From Lithospermum erythrorhizon (lineage: Eukaryota > Streptophyta > Magnoliopsida > Boraginales > Boraginaceae): 64,000 nt of DNA. The position numbers were made by a program, and so were the translations under genes. The notes below the pieces were generated by a model that was not told the DNA's origin, made no database searches, and was given only the letters and a program-made list of their open reading frames with translations. Below are positions 47,740 through 59,600 of this stretch, piece by piece. The stretch spans positions 1-64,000 of the forward strand of contig JADFUC010002223.1 in NCBI GenBank assembly GCA_019722365.1, written 5' to 3'. Position 1 is the first letter of the stretch. Each line of letters begins with the position of its first letter.

Positions 47740-48930
47740 GTTTAGTAATTAAATATATATATCAATAAACATGACATGTCATAATTAGAGCATATCTGAT
47801 ATCTACTGAAGAACTCCCTTAGCAAGGATAAGGAGGGTCGACTAGTATCATAGTTCTGAATGACGAATGGTGATCCGTGACGGTGAACCCCTAAAAATCC
47901 TTGGCGGTATGGCGGTGTAAGCGGTACAGCCTTTTATGGTGTGATTTCTTATTAAAAAATAATAATAGCTTATCGAATAGAAAAATAGAATGATAATTGA
48001 TCAAATATTCAAATATATGTGTCACAGAAGATGCTGAAATGGCGTAGTGCGATCATTGGAAATCTGATTTAAAACAAACACAATAAAAGCGCATTTAACA
48101 TGATCACTATTATGTAAATGGGTTTGTATACCATAATCCCGTCCTATGTCTTTACTCTTTGATTTTTAGAAGATGGGCGATTTGAGTAGAACAGCATTTC
48201 TTCCAATTAATACAAAATTATATATGTCAATTAAATATTTCAATCACTCAATTACAAAAATAAACTAACATTACATTATTACAAAAAAAAATCAAACAAA
48301 CATATACAATTATCAAACTAAAAAAATAAAATAAATTAACAAATAATCAAATATTATACATAATAAACTAAAACTAAACAAATAATAAAGAATTGAAAAG
48401 TTAAAACTTAATTTAATTAATAATGAAATAAAAATTGAAATTAAAAAAAATTACGAAATTAAAATTAAAAAAGTGCGAAATATGAAATATGATGAAAAAT
48501 TAGGAAATTAAAAATTGAAATATTACAGTAAAAGTGAAGTAGAAAAATTAAATATTAAAGAAATTAAAACTATATTTCTACTTTTCAAATATTTGATAGC
48601 ATTCAAACATAAGAGAAATGCGAAGAAGAAAAAAAGTGAAGAAATTAAAGAGAAAAACGATGTTGGTAATTGTTGGTGGTTGGAGCGTTGGGCAGAAGTG
48701 GCTATAAATGAGATAAAGACTTGCAGGGTTGGGGCATTCATTTTAAAAATGATTTTAACTACTTTTAACGATAATGCATGCATGTAGTGATGTGTAGCGC
48801 TATTAAAGGCGCATATGACCTACCAGCCCACCTAAGGTAAAAGCTCCACCACACTCTCCGTGGCTGGGCGGCATACATGTGCCATTCCACAACTATTAGT
48901 ATGCGGGCATAGGCAACACCATCTTTATAG
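47740..48930. other. CYP72A intron, AT-rich, possible small transposon remnant
   Basis: Very AT-rich core (48200-48620) flanked by more GC-rich edges: GGCGGTATGGCGGTGTAAGCGG near 47905-47930 and AGCGCTATTAAAGGCGCATATG near 48795-48820. This layout would fit a non-autonomous DNA element, but the edges are not clear inverted repeats. Confidence 0.4.
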
Positions 48931-48939
48931 TAACTTTAC

Positions 48940-49173
48940 CTCTTTCCAGGGATGTAAATCGATCTTCCAACTCTCATGACATGTTCTGCTTGTTCTCGTT
49001 GTAATTAATCATTTCTTCCCTCTTAGCTGCTTAATGCTGTTCTTGGTACATCACTTGTCATAGTTTGGAAGTGAGGCCAAACATCCAATTCAAATGATCC
49101 TTGAGAAGCACTAATATCATCCCAGTTGCTTAACATCTCAGAGCAACATAACTTGAAAGCCGGAAGCATGTGC
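48940..49173 (-). pseudogene. CYP72A-like upstream exon, with frame disturbance
   Basis: From acceptor TCATCAG to donor GTAAAG on the minus strand. The peptide starts [20 protein letters not shown], continues [17 protein letters not shown] and, after a frame change, ENKQNMS-like and SIYIPGK. These match the CYP72A segment MLPAFxxCCxEMLxKWE ... DVWPxLQxLTSDxISRTAFG ... SIYIPGWRFLP. One or two small indels sit around TSDVPRTAL. The conserved Trp in IPGWRF is Lys here. The exon-exon junction with 47721 is in phase. Confidence 0.75.
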
Positions 49174-49683
49174 TGATGATAATGGAAATTAATCACATTC
49201 GATATATATTCTTATGAAATTATTGAAGGATTATGGATTATATTATACTGCCTCTTTTTTAATTTAATTAATCATCTTGCTCAAAAGTACTTTATTAAGA
49301 TAATAATTAGTTTGTTTAAATGAGAAAAGCATATTGACCAATGAAAATAAGAATATTATGAAGAAAAATAGAATTTTTTAAAACGTGTCTGAAATATTTA
49401 AATTGATAAAGTAAGCAATCGGTGCAAGAAGAAATATTTTAAATTTCTCTCAACTTTCTCACTCCCTTTGATCTTTTCTCTCTCCTTGGAAAAGTTTCTC
49501 CTTGGAGTCTTCCTTCTTTTGTCCTTTCACAAGTTTGATGATTTAATATCATTTTTCCGCTGTGGCTTTCTTCTCATTTCCTAGATGAACAGCTTTCAAA
49601 GCTACTCTTTTTTGGCTACTAAATTTTCATCTCCTTTGGGGTGCAATATTCTAGGGTTCGATTCTTTTGCATCCTCATTTAGG
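49174..49683. other. AT- then CT-rich sequence upstream of the P450 exons
   Basis: Pyrimidine-rich stretch at 49440-49580 (TTTCTCTC and CTTTCTCACTCC-type). It could be an intron or a promoter-like region; no exon is recognised. Confidence 0.35.
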
Positions 49684-50180
49684 TGTTTTACATTTAGGAT
49701 TTAAGGCACTTTCATCTCTTTCGGAGTTTGGCTTGATCGATAAAAACTGACAATTTAGATGCGGAAATAAACGGACACAAGAATTTTATCTGAGGTTCTC
49801 AGGTAATGAAATTATTCACATTCTTCTTCTTGAAATCCACTAATAAACGGATAGTGAGTTACAAGCCTACATTAGCTATAATCTATGTTGAGTATTTTCT
49901 TATACGAAATCTCAGCCACAAAACCTATCGAAACAGATAAACTTTCTAAAGTTTTCAGAACAAAAAGCTATATTCTTGATAATATTAAATGTCTAATATT
50001 GTTTAGGATAGATTTTCTCTGATACATGTATTTGTGTGATAAATAAAATTCGTGAAATCATCACTATGTTATAGGCTCACAAAACCTAAAGTAATACTAT
50101 GTCTTTTCTTGAACTCCGAGTCTTATTGCCTAAAAATAAAACAACTTCCAGAAATTTAAGAGATATATCTGAGTTAGGCT
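49684..50180. repeat. left LTR of element VII
   Basis: Shares with the right copy TTAGGATTTAAG, CGGAAATAAACGGACACAAG, AATTTTATCTGAGGTTC, TTGATAATATTAAAT and GAGATATATC, all in the same order. Confidence 0.8.
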
Positions 50181-52097
50181 GAGTGGGAAGCAAGTAGAAG
50201 AAACCCGTCTGATGGGTCTTGTTCAGCAATCTCCCAACGAGAGACAAATTTGGATGTCTTCAAGCGCCATTAAACCTTCCCAGTTTAATGATCACGAACT
50301 CCCAGCTGACCCCAGTCTGACTTAGGTCTTGGCACTCGATCAGGGAGCATCACGCAACTTGACTACGAAGAGATACAGAATGGCCATTCTTACACCCGTT
50401 GGACTTTCATAGGTAAATACGATCACCGTGCTCTTGCTTGCCTTAGCGATCTTCGTGATCTGACCCGAGCACCTTGGAAAACCTCAAGTTTGATTAATTA
50501 GATTAATGAATTTCTAACTTCTACGCTTCCCGTTCACGTCGGCGACTTCCGCGATCTAATTCGTGACCTCGATGTTTGATCGAACATCTTTTCAACAGTT
50601 AGAAAAGAATCGGGAGGTTGGGAATACCTCGCGCGACTTGGAAATACATTTCGCTAACTCGGATGATTCATGTCTGTCTGAACCCGATTGCATCGCTGAG
50701 TTCCTTGCCCGGCACCGGCTGCGTCACGCAAGCGAAGTATTACATTACATGCATTGGGGTATCTTTGGGCATGATACATCTTGTTCTTGACTCCTCGGAA
50801 TCTCCGAGAACCTCTCAGTAGCGTCGAGCAGGGGAATTTCACAAGCGACAATCCTTTCTATCTTGCATTGAAACTCCCATGTCGAATCTCTTTTGCTTTT
50901 ACTGCTGCGCCCCGGATCCTCTGCTTGACCTCTTACGAGAACCGTCGGTCAAGTATAGAGTGCGAGCTTGCCCTTTTCTCCTATTACCATTGCTCCCCGA
51001 ACAACCTTCAGTTACCGTCTTAGCGGTTCGATAACAGAAATGCATAAAATCAAGCTGACTCGTCGAAATTCGCTTCTCCCGCAATTTACAGACGCACCTG
51101 CGCCTTTGTCGGTTTTCGGAAAAGAACCATTCGACGAAGTGATTAACATGTCATTACCTACTACATCCAAGCTGTTCACCATATTGAATGAGCAGTCCCG
51201 TAATTTCAAAAACATAATTCACCATTCGTCTGCAGTATGAAAGAAGCTCGAGTACTATCCGGAGTCCCGATGGAAGCATTCATGACGAATAAACCCAAAG
51301 CGTCGAGAATAATGGCTCAGCGCAACATGAGCATCACCGTTAGCTTCGATTGCCTCTTCGTGTGACATCTTTTTATTGACACACAAGATCGAATTACTTG
51401 CCTACTGCTACTGTGATCTCCCACTTTCATTTCCAAAACCTCATCCCGTTCTTAGCAGCTACACTTAATGCGAGAACCATAGCACTTTCGCTTACGCAGA
51501 GGAGCACAGCCGCCCATAGGGCGTGATGGCTGGCCGCTAAGTTCCAACCTTGTTAGTACTACGGAATTACTAACACCTCATTGGCTCCCGACTTTCGAAT
51601 TAGCAAGCCAACAAATCGGGCACTTTAAATGCAAATGCATCCAACATTAACATCTCACAGTAAATAGGTTGATTAATAATCTTTATTAGAAATCATTAAG
51701 GTGTCACCATTATGGGTGCTACGACATCTTAAGGTGAAAAGCAGTTTTTTTCATGAGAAGTACCTTATTATTTGCGAAGGTTTCTCATGCAGTCATAAAG
51801 CCTTAAATGACTTTGTGGTGGTCTCATATAGCGTTAGCCTTTCGTTCCTTAATGAATAAGGTCGTCAGCGCCCAAGACTATCGTCCCAATTCCGTCCATT
51901 CGTCCTAAATCCATTATACAGGCTTCTCCTAGTGGTTTGTTAAACTTCTTTCCATAGGAGATAATCTTCCGTACATCTTGATGTGGAAAATCGATTCCTC
52001 CGAATTTCTACCGGCGTAATGTCCGCAATTCATGACTTACAGCCATTGATTCTTAAACTTCATGGCAAGCCTACGATCGAAGCTCACGATCACCGAT

Positions 52098-52595
52098 TGT
52101 TAGGATTTAAGACCCACTATAGAAATCTCTTCGGAGTTTCAAGCGATCAATAAAAGCGAAATAAAGTGCGGAAATAAACGGACACAAGAATTTTATCTGA
52201 GGTTCACCGATGTGAAAATTACGTCTGTTCTTTCTTTGCAGAATCCTTAATAAACGGATGATCGTTCTGGCCCTACTGTCTAATCCCCATGTTGAGTATT
52301 TTCTTTATCACAGAAAATCTCGACCTTGAAATCTATCAAAAGACAAAGATAAACTTTCTAAGTTCTTCAGAACAAAAACTATGTTCTTGATAATATTAAA
52401 TATCTAATATTATTCTGGGATGAATTTTCTCTATTACATGTATTTGTGTCAATAAAAAACTCTTGAAATCGTCCTATATTTATAGGCTAACAAAACCTAA
52501 TATCTTATGTCTTTTCTTGGGCTCCCGAGTCTTAAGCGCCTAAAAATAAAACCTACCAAGGCTAGAGATATATCCTAGTTAGACTCAAATTAGAC
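52098..52595. repeat. right LTR of element VII
   Basis: Begins TGTTAGGATTTAAGACCC and parallels 49684-50180 to about GTTAGACTCA. The CACTA element starts about 170 bases further right. Confidence 0.8.
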
Positions 52596-52762
52596 AATAA
52601 TTAGAGCCAAAACCGTCTCAAATTAGGTGTTTAATTTCAGCATTTTCATTTCTACGGTTTTTACGGTTTGGAGGCTGGTTATTGTTTCTTGTGCTTGTTT
52701 TGTGCAATTATCTAAATACCTTGTTGAAGTTTTTACTAAAAGTCATTGAGCAACGGCTAAAA

Positions 52763-52790
52763 CACTAGAATAGCGACAAGGAAGCGGGGA
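52763..52790 (+). repeat. left terminal inverted repeat of CACTA element
   Basis: CACTAGAATAGCGACAAGG, followed by a GCGGGG-rich segment. Confidence 0.7.
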
Positions 52791-53370
52791 AAAAATCCGT
52801 CTGAAAAAGAATCGATGCTCTGATCGGGTTTAGGTCGAGAATTCACGTGGCCGAAAACTCAACACGGGCTTTGTATGGAGTCGGGATTTGAGACAGTATG
52901 CCGTCGGGTAATTAAAAAAATTTAAAAAAATATATAAAATTAAAATAAAATAAGTCAGGCTTCAGATTTCCGTGCCAGATGTTAGAAAATAAAATTGTGA
53001 AATTTAATTAACCCGACTACGTCGTCTCCATTTATAAATTTAATTAAGCAGAGCCATTCCCGTCTCCTTTGAAAAACCATCTCTGTCACATGCTACATCC
53101 ATTAAATACTAAGTGTCGGCCGCTGCGTTCCATTGACCCGCGCCCTTGCATTCCGTATTTATACGTTCATCAGTTGCCTCCACTCTCCCGAGAATAGTTC
53201 ATTTGCCACTTCCCCACCTCGAAAACACATATGAAGACCCTTTCATGACCATTTTCCTCTGTAGTTCATTACACCCCTTTCTAGAATTCAAAGCGGCCGC
53301 CTCCCGTCCCCCAAAGAAAAAAAAACTCACGAAAAAACCCCCCGCCCTCGCCTGATTGATTAAGTGGTGA
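52791..53370 (+). repeat. CACTA 5' subterminal repeat region, first part
   Basis: Contains multiple diverged copies of CCGTCTCC(A/G)TTT and related units, for example at 52795, 53027 and 53066. In the CACTA family such units bind the TNPA-type protein. Confidence 0.65.
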
Positions 53371-54440
53371 GTATGTTTAATTTTAATTTATTTCTTAATA
53401 TTTGATTATGTTTAATTTTTCGTTACTATTTGAATATGTTTGATTATTTGATTATATTAAATTCTATTATTTGATTATAGTAAGTTGAATAATTTCATAT
53501 GTTAATTTCATATGTTAAATTCATATGTTAAATAGTATAATTAAAGTTAATTTGTAAAGTTAATTTCATATGTTAAATAATTTGTAAAGTCAATTTCATT
53601 AATTGTATAGTTAATTTCATATGTTAAATAGTTAATTTCATTAGTTAAAAGTTGATTTGTATATTTAATTTGTAAAGTTTATTAGTTAAGTTTGATAGTT
53701 TAAATTCATTAGTTAATAGTTGGTTGTATATTTAATGATTAAGTTCATTAATTAAGTTCACTAATTCGTTTATTTGTATATTTTAATAGTTAAGTTGATT
53801 TGTATATTTAATAGTTAAGTTCACTAATTAGTTGATTTGTATATTTAATAGTTAAGTTCACTAATTAGTTGATTTGTATATTTAATAGTTTAGTTCATTA
53901 GTTAAGTTCATTAGTTAAAGTTCATTAAGTTCATTAGTTAAAGTTGATTTGTATAGTTCATTTCATTAGTATAGTTAATTAGTTAAATTTAATTTGATTA
54001 GTTACTCATTTTATAATTGAATAATTCATTTTATTATTTAATTAGTTAATTTCATTGTATAGTTAATTAGTTAAGGATTAATTTCATTAGTATAGTTAAA
54101 TAGTTTATTTCGGTAGTTAAAGTTAAATTGTTAATTTGATATGTTGAATGGTTGTAATTGAATAGTTGAATTGTTGAATAGTTGAATTCTTGAATTGGTG
54201 ACTAGTTAAATAGTTTAGTGTTGTCACTTTGAATTATTGTGAATAGTGTATATATATTGTGAATAGTTGTTAGTTGTTGGTTGTTTAGTTTGTACTTGTT
54301 ATAGTTTATATAGTTGTTTAGTTTATAGTTTATTACTTATTATAGTTAGATTATATAGTTGTTTACATATTAGTTCATGGATTAGATTTTTAGTTCTTAG
54401 TTTTAGGTGTCGATAGTTGTGTTTACTTGTGAATGGTTGT
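53371..54440 (+). repeat. AT-rich tandem-like array (TTAGTTAA/TTTGTATATTTAATAG units)
   Basis: About 1 kb made almost entirely of A, T and G, built from diverged copies of AGTTAATTTCATTAGTTAA and TTAGTTGATTTGTATATTTA. The unit TTTGTATATTTAATAGTTAA is almost perfectly repeated at about 53800 and 53850. It lies inside the CACTA element and has no coding potential. Confidence 0.85.
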
Positions 54441-54489
54441 TAATTGTGAATAAATTGTTAGTTTTGAATAGGTATTTCTAATTTGATTG

Positions 54490-54935
54490 TCTGAGATGGC
54501 ACGTGATAAGCGATAATAGGAGAGGAAGGAGAATATAATGAAACGATGGGGCGGGCCGACCTCCCAGGCCAAGGACTTCGGTATTCGTATGGCGGGCGGA
54601 TGACTCCCCGTCCCTCACATGGCGGGCAGCTCCCATTGACATCAGGTTTGTCTGGCGCGGGGCGATGTGATTGATCTTGAGACAGCGGCGGTCGAGTTCG
54701 AACCCGGCAAACCGGTCTTTTCACTGGATTTGGAGGACTCGCGGGGGCGGCGCGAGCCACCATGTACCGGGGCGTTGATGGGGATGGCGATGAAGCGGCA
54801 GGATTGGGCCAGAGACTGACCAATTTGAAGAGCATGACGAGGCATATTTGTTCGAGGGAGACAGTCACACTCGAGATGGTCCCAAGTAGGCGAGAAGTTG
54901 GAATTAGAGATCCGCTACAATTCGTAAGTCCCTTA
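54490..54935 (+). pseudogene. GC-rich exon-like segment of CACTA, possible TNPA-type gene start
   Basis: A sharp GC-rich island inside an AT-rich element. It begins near 54496 with MARDKR and arginine/glycine-rich frames, and later has a frame TRHICSRETVTLEMV near 54837-54880 followed by IRDPLQFVS. Plant En/Spm accessory proteins start with a basic, low-complexity N-terminus and have a comparable spacing, so a TNPA/Ptta-type product is possible. No motif proves it. Frames shift several times. It could also be an acquired host fragment. Confidence 0.35.
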
Positions 54936-55039
54936 ATATTGTCTAAATTAATTGAAATACTTATTTTTTTTATTTATGTTTTTCAACTTTTCACGTTTTG
55001 GTTTTTACTTTTCACGTTTGGTTCTTCGTAAAACGTAAA

Positions 55040-55440
55040 ACATTTGCAAAAAAGGAGACGGGATGGAGGCAGGACCGTGTAACACAATCTCAAATTTATC
55101 TGTCTACATCCCGTCTCCGTATAAGGCGGGTGGGAGCAGGCCGTCCCAACACCATCTCCATTATTACCCGTCTCGGTCTTGAGTCTCCATGAAATGCAGA
55201 GGCGGGTTGAGGCCAGGTCATCTAATCGTCTCCGTTTGTATTCTTAAAATTAAATTATATTTTCAAACCGTCTCAATTACCGTCTCCATTTAAATATTTT
55301 AAATACCCGTCTCCATCCATTCAGATTTGGCAGTGTTATGTGACCATTGATCAAATACCCGTCTCATCTTATTTAAAGTGTATTTAAATACCCGTCTCTT
55401 GTTTATTAGTTATTTATTTAAAGTATGTTCAAATGCCATT
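55040..55440 (+). repeat. CACTA internal/subterminal CCGTCTC repeat cluster
   Basis: At least eight copies of (A/C)CCGTCTC(C/A/T) within 400 bases (for example 55110, 55170, 55228, 55268, 55283, 55308, 55360 and 55391), all in the same orientation. Confidence 0.75.
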
Positions 55441-55759
55441 ATAAATCAAAGTGCCAAGTCCGTCGTGGTATTTACTGCTTGATAACTTTTAAAGCGAGCA
55501 GTTGGAAGCGCCTGCACACGAAGCCCAGAAACCAAAGAACATCCCAACCAGAAAAATAGGCCTAAACCAAAAGCAAAACCGCCCAATGGCTCATCATTTA
55601 ACTTGAGGTGAAGATAATCATAATTGTTAGGGGTTAAGGTATGTCGTTCCATTGGTGTTTTGTATTTTAGTAAAATAATTTAATTTCCATACATTTCATC
55701 CACGTGGCTCAAGATGGTTCTTGGATGTATATTAATGGTTATAAATTTGAATAAACGAG

Positions 55760-58380
55760 TTTGGCGTATGAATATATGAGGTGGTGTGTTAGATTTATGG
55801 ATGTACTAAAAATGTTCTTTGGCCAATGATATTGTCGAGAGGATAAGATAAGGTAGGAGGTGTCAAAATAGAAACTTGGAAGAAAGTGAAGTTGAATTGC
55901 AGTTAGTAATGGTTTGTTGAGGATATTCATAGATTATCGTGGTGAGAATTTTGTTACTGGGCGTACTCTCTGCGAGAATGTTGTTTATGATGAAGGGTTC
56001 TGAGCATCGGGTTATGTTGGGTTTCGGGATAATCGAGTATATGCATATGGTGAGAAGATGGTTTGAGCTTACGTCTTAATGAGGCAGCGTTTGGATTTGG
56101 GGATCTGCAGGGTTAGAGAATAACCAAATGGTGGAGCAAAAAGCGTCACTACACGACGTTGAGAGGGTGTGAGCAGGCGTTGTGGGATGATTTTGAGATT
56201 TTAGAGTTGTCGTTCTTTACTACGCAGCTGGTTGCTTTGAAGTCTGAATCCTTGAATGTCGGGAATGTTTCAGCCCCGATTGGTTTTACATAATGGCGTT
56301 ATGCGCGAATAATGGGGAGAACATACCGGATGATTTTTATGAGGCAAAAAGATTGTTGAGTCCTCTATTCTTGCCCAAACAGAAAATACATGCTTGTGTC
56401 AATAATTGCATGTTGTTTTACAGAGAAACTGAAATGTTGGACTCGTGCCATGTTTGTGGGGAAAGTAGATACGAGGCCAGAAGGATGGGACAACGAGCCT
56501 TTGTTCTGGCGAGGTGTTAATTATCTTTACGGCTAGGTCAGCGTCTTCAACGATTATATATAAAAGGATATGTATAGCACCGTCGAGCATAAGCAGAGCC
56601 GGATGGATGACTTCATGAGGATGATGTTTAGAGTAAGAGAAGCACCTTGATGGAACTTTATCTCGACATTCAATGACAGAAATGTTAACGTCGGGTTGTG
56701 TTGATGGATTTAGTCCGTTTGTGAGTTTGGTGATCGATATTCTTGTGGCCGGTGATAAATACATTGTATATAATCTACCACCGAGGATTGTGTATGAAGG
56801 AACCATATATGTTCTTATAAAGCTAATTATACGGGCTAAAAATCCAGGAGAGATATTGATGTTTTCCTTGACGCTTTGATTGATAGGTTGAAGGAGTTGT
56901 AGATGCAGGTATTAGGGCAACGTCTGAGCAGACAAAATTCCAACATAAGGAGTTGCTTTGATGTGGGCTGATTACCGATTTTCTGTATGGAATGTTATCT
57001 GGTTGGAGCACCTGGGAGATTTAGGCTTGCCCGTATTGTATGAAATCTTGGAGCATTTCGTGAGAGAAGATTAGCTGTTGGTTCAGTGCCTGCGTCCGTT
57101 CTTGCGGTTGGACATCCTTTTTAGGAGAAATGCGAAAAATGCATTTGTGAAGGGGCCTTTATCGCTTGCGTGCCGGAAGGAGCGACAGTGGGCTCGTATA
57201 TTTGTAGAGGTGTGTGGGTTGGATCTGATGTGTTCGGTGCGGTCGATATTCCGACCATAGATCGCCCGGGGTATAATGTTCATCATAACTGGTGTAAGAA
57301 AAGCATATTTTAGGAGTTGAGTTATTGGCGGCTTCATCGAGACCTGTATCCGACCGTACGGAGAGAACAATGGTGAAAATTTATTGCATACTGTAATGGA
57401 TGTTCCCGGGAAGACAAAAGATAATGAACGGTCGAGGCTTGACATTGAGATTCATTGTTCGAGACCAGAGTTGCATATGCGGGAAATACGTGGGAGGAAA
57501 CACAAACCAAAAGCGACTTATACTTTGAACCCGTGCTTGAGAAGAATTGAAATGGTTGTCCGTCTACAGTGCAGATGGATAAAGCGAGCATTGCGAAATG
57601 CTTAATTCAATGGACCTAAAAATCATGATGTGCATATTATTGTCAAGCGGTTATTTCTGTAGCATTCGTCATCTCACCTTGATCGATATGGGGAAAGCGA
57701 TCACGGTGAGATGTGTTCTTTCGCGATTTATCGACAACAACTCTAAATGTGGGCGTGTGGAGTGCGGCAGGCGTAATATTGTTGAGATAATTTGTAAAAT
57801 GGAAAGATCTTCCCACATGTTTTTGATGTAATGGAACACCTGCAAATACATTTGCCATGGCTTTACATAGAGTCCCGTGCGGTATGATGGATGTACCACT
57901 TTCGAGGTCATTGAGTTTTGCTTTATTGTATTTTAAATACTATCTCATGTTACTCATCACAACTAACGCACAAATGTTTGCGGATATTTAGGAGTATTGA
58001 AGGGTGGTAAGGCAAAAGGCCGTATTGAAGGAGTGTATAGAGGCATATTTGGTTAAGAGGTTTCAAACTTTTGTTCAATGTGCCGAGGAAGGGATTCGAG
58101 CCAACCATCATGGAGGCCGTGTATGCACGCGGATGGATGACCCAACTCGTTTGCCTTTGTTTAGATTACCAGGAATGGCACGTTTGTGAGGTGAAGCATA
58201 GATATTGGATGGAAGAACTATCTGACCTTCTTCCGTATGTATATTACATGCTGTCACGCTGAAAGTACATGAAACTTCTTCGGTAAGTGTATACTTATCA
58301 TTCAATTCATCAAATCTTACATTGATATAACGCACTTAACTAAGCGTTAAACCTTTTGTTTAGGACCACCGTGATTGGCT
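55760..58380 (+). pseudogene. CACTA TNP2-type transposase relic
   Basis: The N-terminal Transpos_assoc-like domain lies at about 55790-55960, with DKIR, a CRRCQNR-type Cys segment and RGENFVTG. It is followed by YEAKRLLSPLFLPKQKIHAC, NNCMLFYRE and CHVCGESRYEA at 56335-56480, the typical start of the TNP2 domain. DGFSPFVS, YNLPP and RAKNPGE lie at 56700-56850, LSGW-like and ACPYC-region remnants at 57000-57060, and GYNVHHNWCKKSIF near 57270-57310. MDVPGKTKDNERSRLDI, SRPELHMRE and KPKATYTLN occupy 57390-57530. AVLKECIEAYLVKRFQTF lies at 58020-58075. This is the full expected order of TNP2, which cuts at CACTA termini. Frameshifts occur about every 50-100 codons. Confidence 0.85.
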
Positions 58381-58559
58381 TGATGAGTTGGTTGAATCGA
58401 TGCGACGAAATGCAGAGAGAAATCGCGGCGTGACAATGTTCGCCCGAATGGTTTCAAAATATATGCGGAATAATATGAACCTGTGCGGACACTGAAGCTA
58501 CATCATTAGGTCTGCACGAAATCCAAAAGGTATAAAAGGTACTACATCAACGGATACTA

Positions 58560-59100
58560 TTTTGATATCGGCAGAGGCGATGGTAATAAAGCAACTTTTA
58601 CAATAGCGGTGTTTGTGTTAAGGGTTCGTACTGCAGATGATTATCGTATTTGAATCTTATGGTGTCTTATAGGAGATTTGGGAGTTGTCGTGCGGCGAGG
58701 TTGCATTTGCGATCGTCCTCTTCAAATTTTTTTGATTTGACTTCAAACAGTGGATCTGCAGTGCATCCGAAAAAATGGAATAGTTCGTCAAACACAAAAA
58801 CGGAAGGTTAAGATGACCCAGTTTATCTAGCGTCAGGCCTTGAAATGATATCTGCTCTCCGTTATGTATCCCAGGTAGAGATCATAAACGATGGTGTGTC
58901 GCAATGAAATCGAAGCGAGAAGTCGAGTCGATTGGACTCGCATGCAAAATATGGATGTCTCGACTTTGGATCTTGAAGATATCTTCCAGAAGAACAACGA
59001 CCTCAACATTCACCATTGACTGTCCAGTAGCGTTGCCGTTGTTGATAAGACATTTTGTTGTCGTTGAAGATGACAACAGCCATGGTAATAAAATCATGTA
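58560..59100 (+). pseudogene. CACTA DUF4216 domain relic (transposase C-terminal part)
   Basis: Downstream of TNP2 the frames give YGVL near 58660, FFDL near 58725, KKWNSSSN near 58770 and DPVYLASG at 58814-58837, then WCVAMKSKREVESIG near 58893-58935. DUF4216, found C-terminal to TNP2 in plant CACTA proteins, has the order YGV ... FKCDWFD ... VNTxxxxxxxDPFxLASQA. The acidic tail near 59020-59170 fits the end of the protein. Confidence 0.7.
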
Positions 59101-59379
59101 GATGGTTCGAATTACGAGTCGGTATCCGGCATGGTCAGAGATGATAAGGGCGACTCCTCGGACGACGATTGAAGTAGTCAAATATTTAAGTTACAAGTTT
59201 TCATATAATTTGTTTGTATTAAACTTCATATTTATTACAATGAGTGTAATGGTGTATTTTGTATTTAATGCTTTAGTATTGTGTTCAAAAATTGTGATAT
59301 GTATTATTTAGCCTTGGCATTGTGTTTATGAAAGGAGTTTGGTTTAAGCGTATCTTTTCTGCCCAGGTTCAGTATAGAG

Positions 59380-59600
59380 TCGGGATAGAGAGGCAGGGAT
59401 GGAGGCAGGTGTAATAAATGCTGAACACTTTCAGCATGGAGGCAAGGGATGAGGCAGATTGTGGCAAAAATGGAGGCAGGATGGAGACGGGTTCCCCGAC
59501 TTGATTTCAGCCCTCACCTGAAGTGAAATTCAAAAGTAACTTTAAAATGGAGGCAGGATAGAGCGGGATGGAGACGGGATCCCGAGAATCTCATTCACAT
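59380..59600 (+). repeat. CACTA 3' subterminal repeats (GGAGGCAGG / GGAGACGGG)
   Basis: About eight copies of ATGGAGGCAGG or ATGGAGACGGG-like units within 220 bases. They are the reverse complement type of the CCGTCTCC units at the left end, as expected for inverted subterminal regions. Confidence 0.75.

Larger units (their letters stand above)
41795..49173 (-). pseudogene. CYP72A-like cytochrome P450 gene, 5' part missing, intron invaded by copia
   Basis: Three exons are recognised on the minus strand: 48940-49173, 47337-47721 and 41795-42220. They join in phase across GT/AG introns. Together they cover roughly the last half of a CYP72A protein, from [13 protein letters not shown] to the C-terminal [12 protein letters not shown]72A enzymes are endoplasmic reticulum P450s; known members oxidise triterpenes, secologanin or gibberellins, so the substrate cannot be read from sequence. 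The first exons, including the membrane anchor, are not found between 49174 and the LTR element at 49684. They could be lost or displaced beyond the TE stack on the right. The intron before the last exon is about 5.1 kb and contains all of copia VI. Exon 48940-49173 carries small frame disturbances, so the gene is scored as broken, although the other two exons are intact. Confidence 0.85.
49684..52595. mobile_element. LTR element VII without recognisable coding region (LARD-like)
   Basis: Two direct repeats of about 500 bases (49684-50180 and 52098-52595) flank about 1.9 kb with no copia or gypsy domain on either strand. The longest internal frames are 65-90 codons, overlapping in several frames, with no recognised motif. 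Size and layout fit a non-autonomous large retrotransposon derivative. Orientation is unresolved, as no certain PBS or polypurine tract was seen. Confidence 0.65.

Noticed and set aside
47860..48830. hAT or other DNA transposon in the CYP72A intron
   Set aside because: GC-rich edges and an AT-rich core are suggestive, but no matching inverted repeats or 8-bp duplication could be found by eye.
50563..51240. Several overlapping 60-90 codon frames on both strands as candidate genes
   Set aside because: No domain is recognisable, and they overlap in five frames within an LTR element. They are kept as a finding about the interior of element VII, not as genes.
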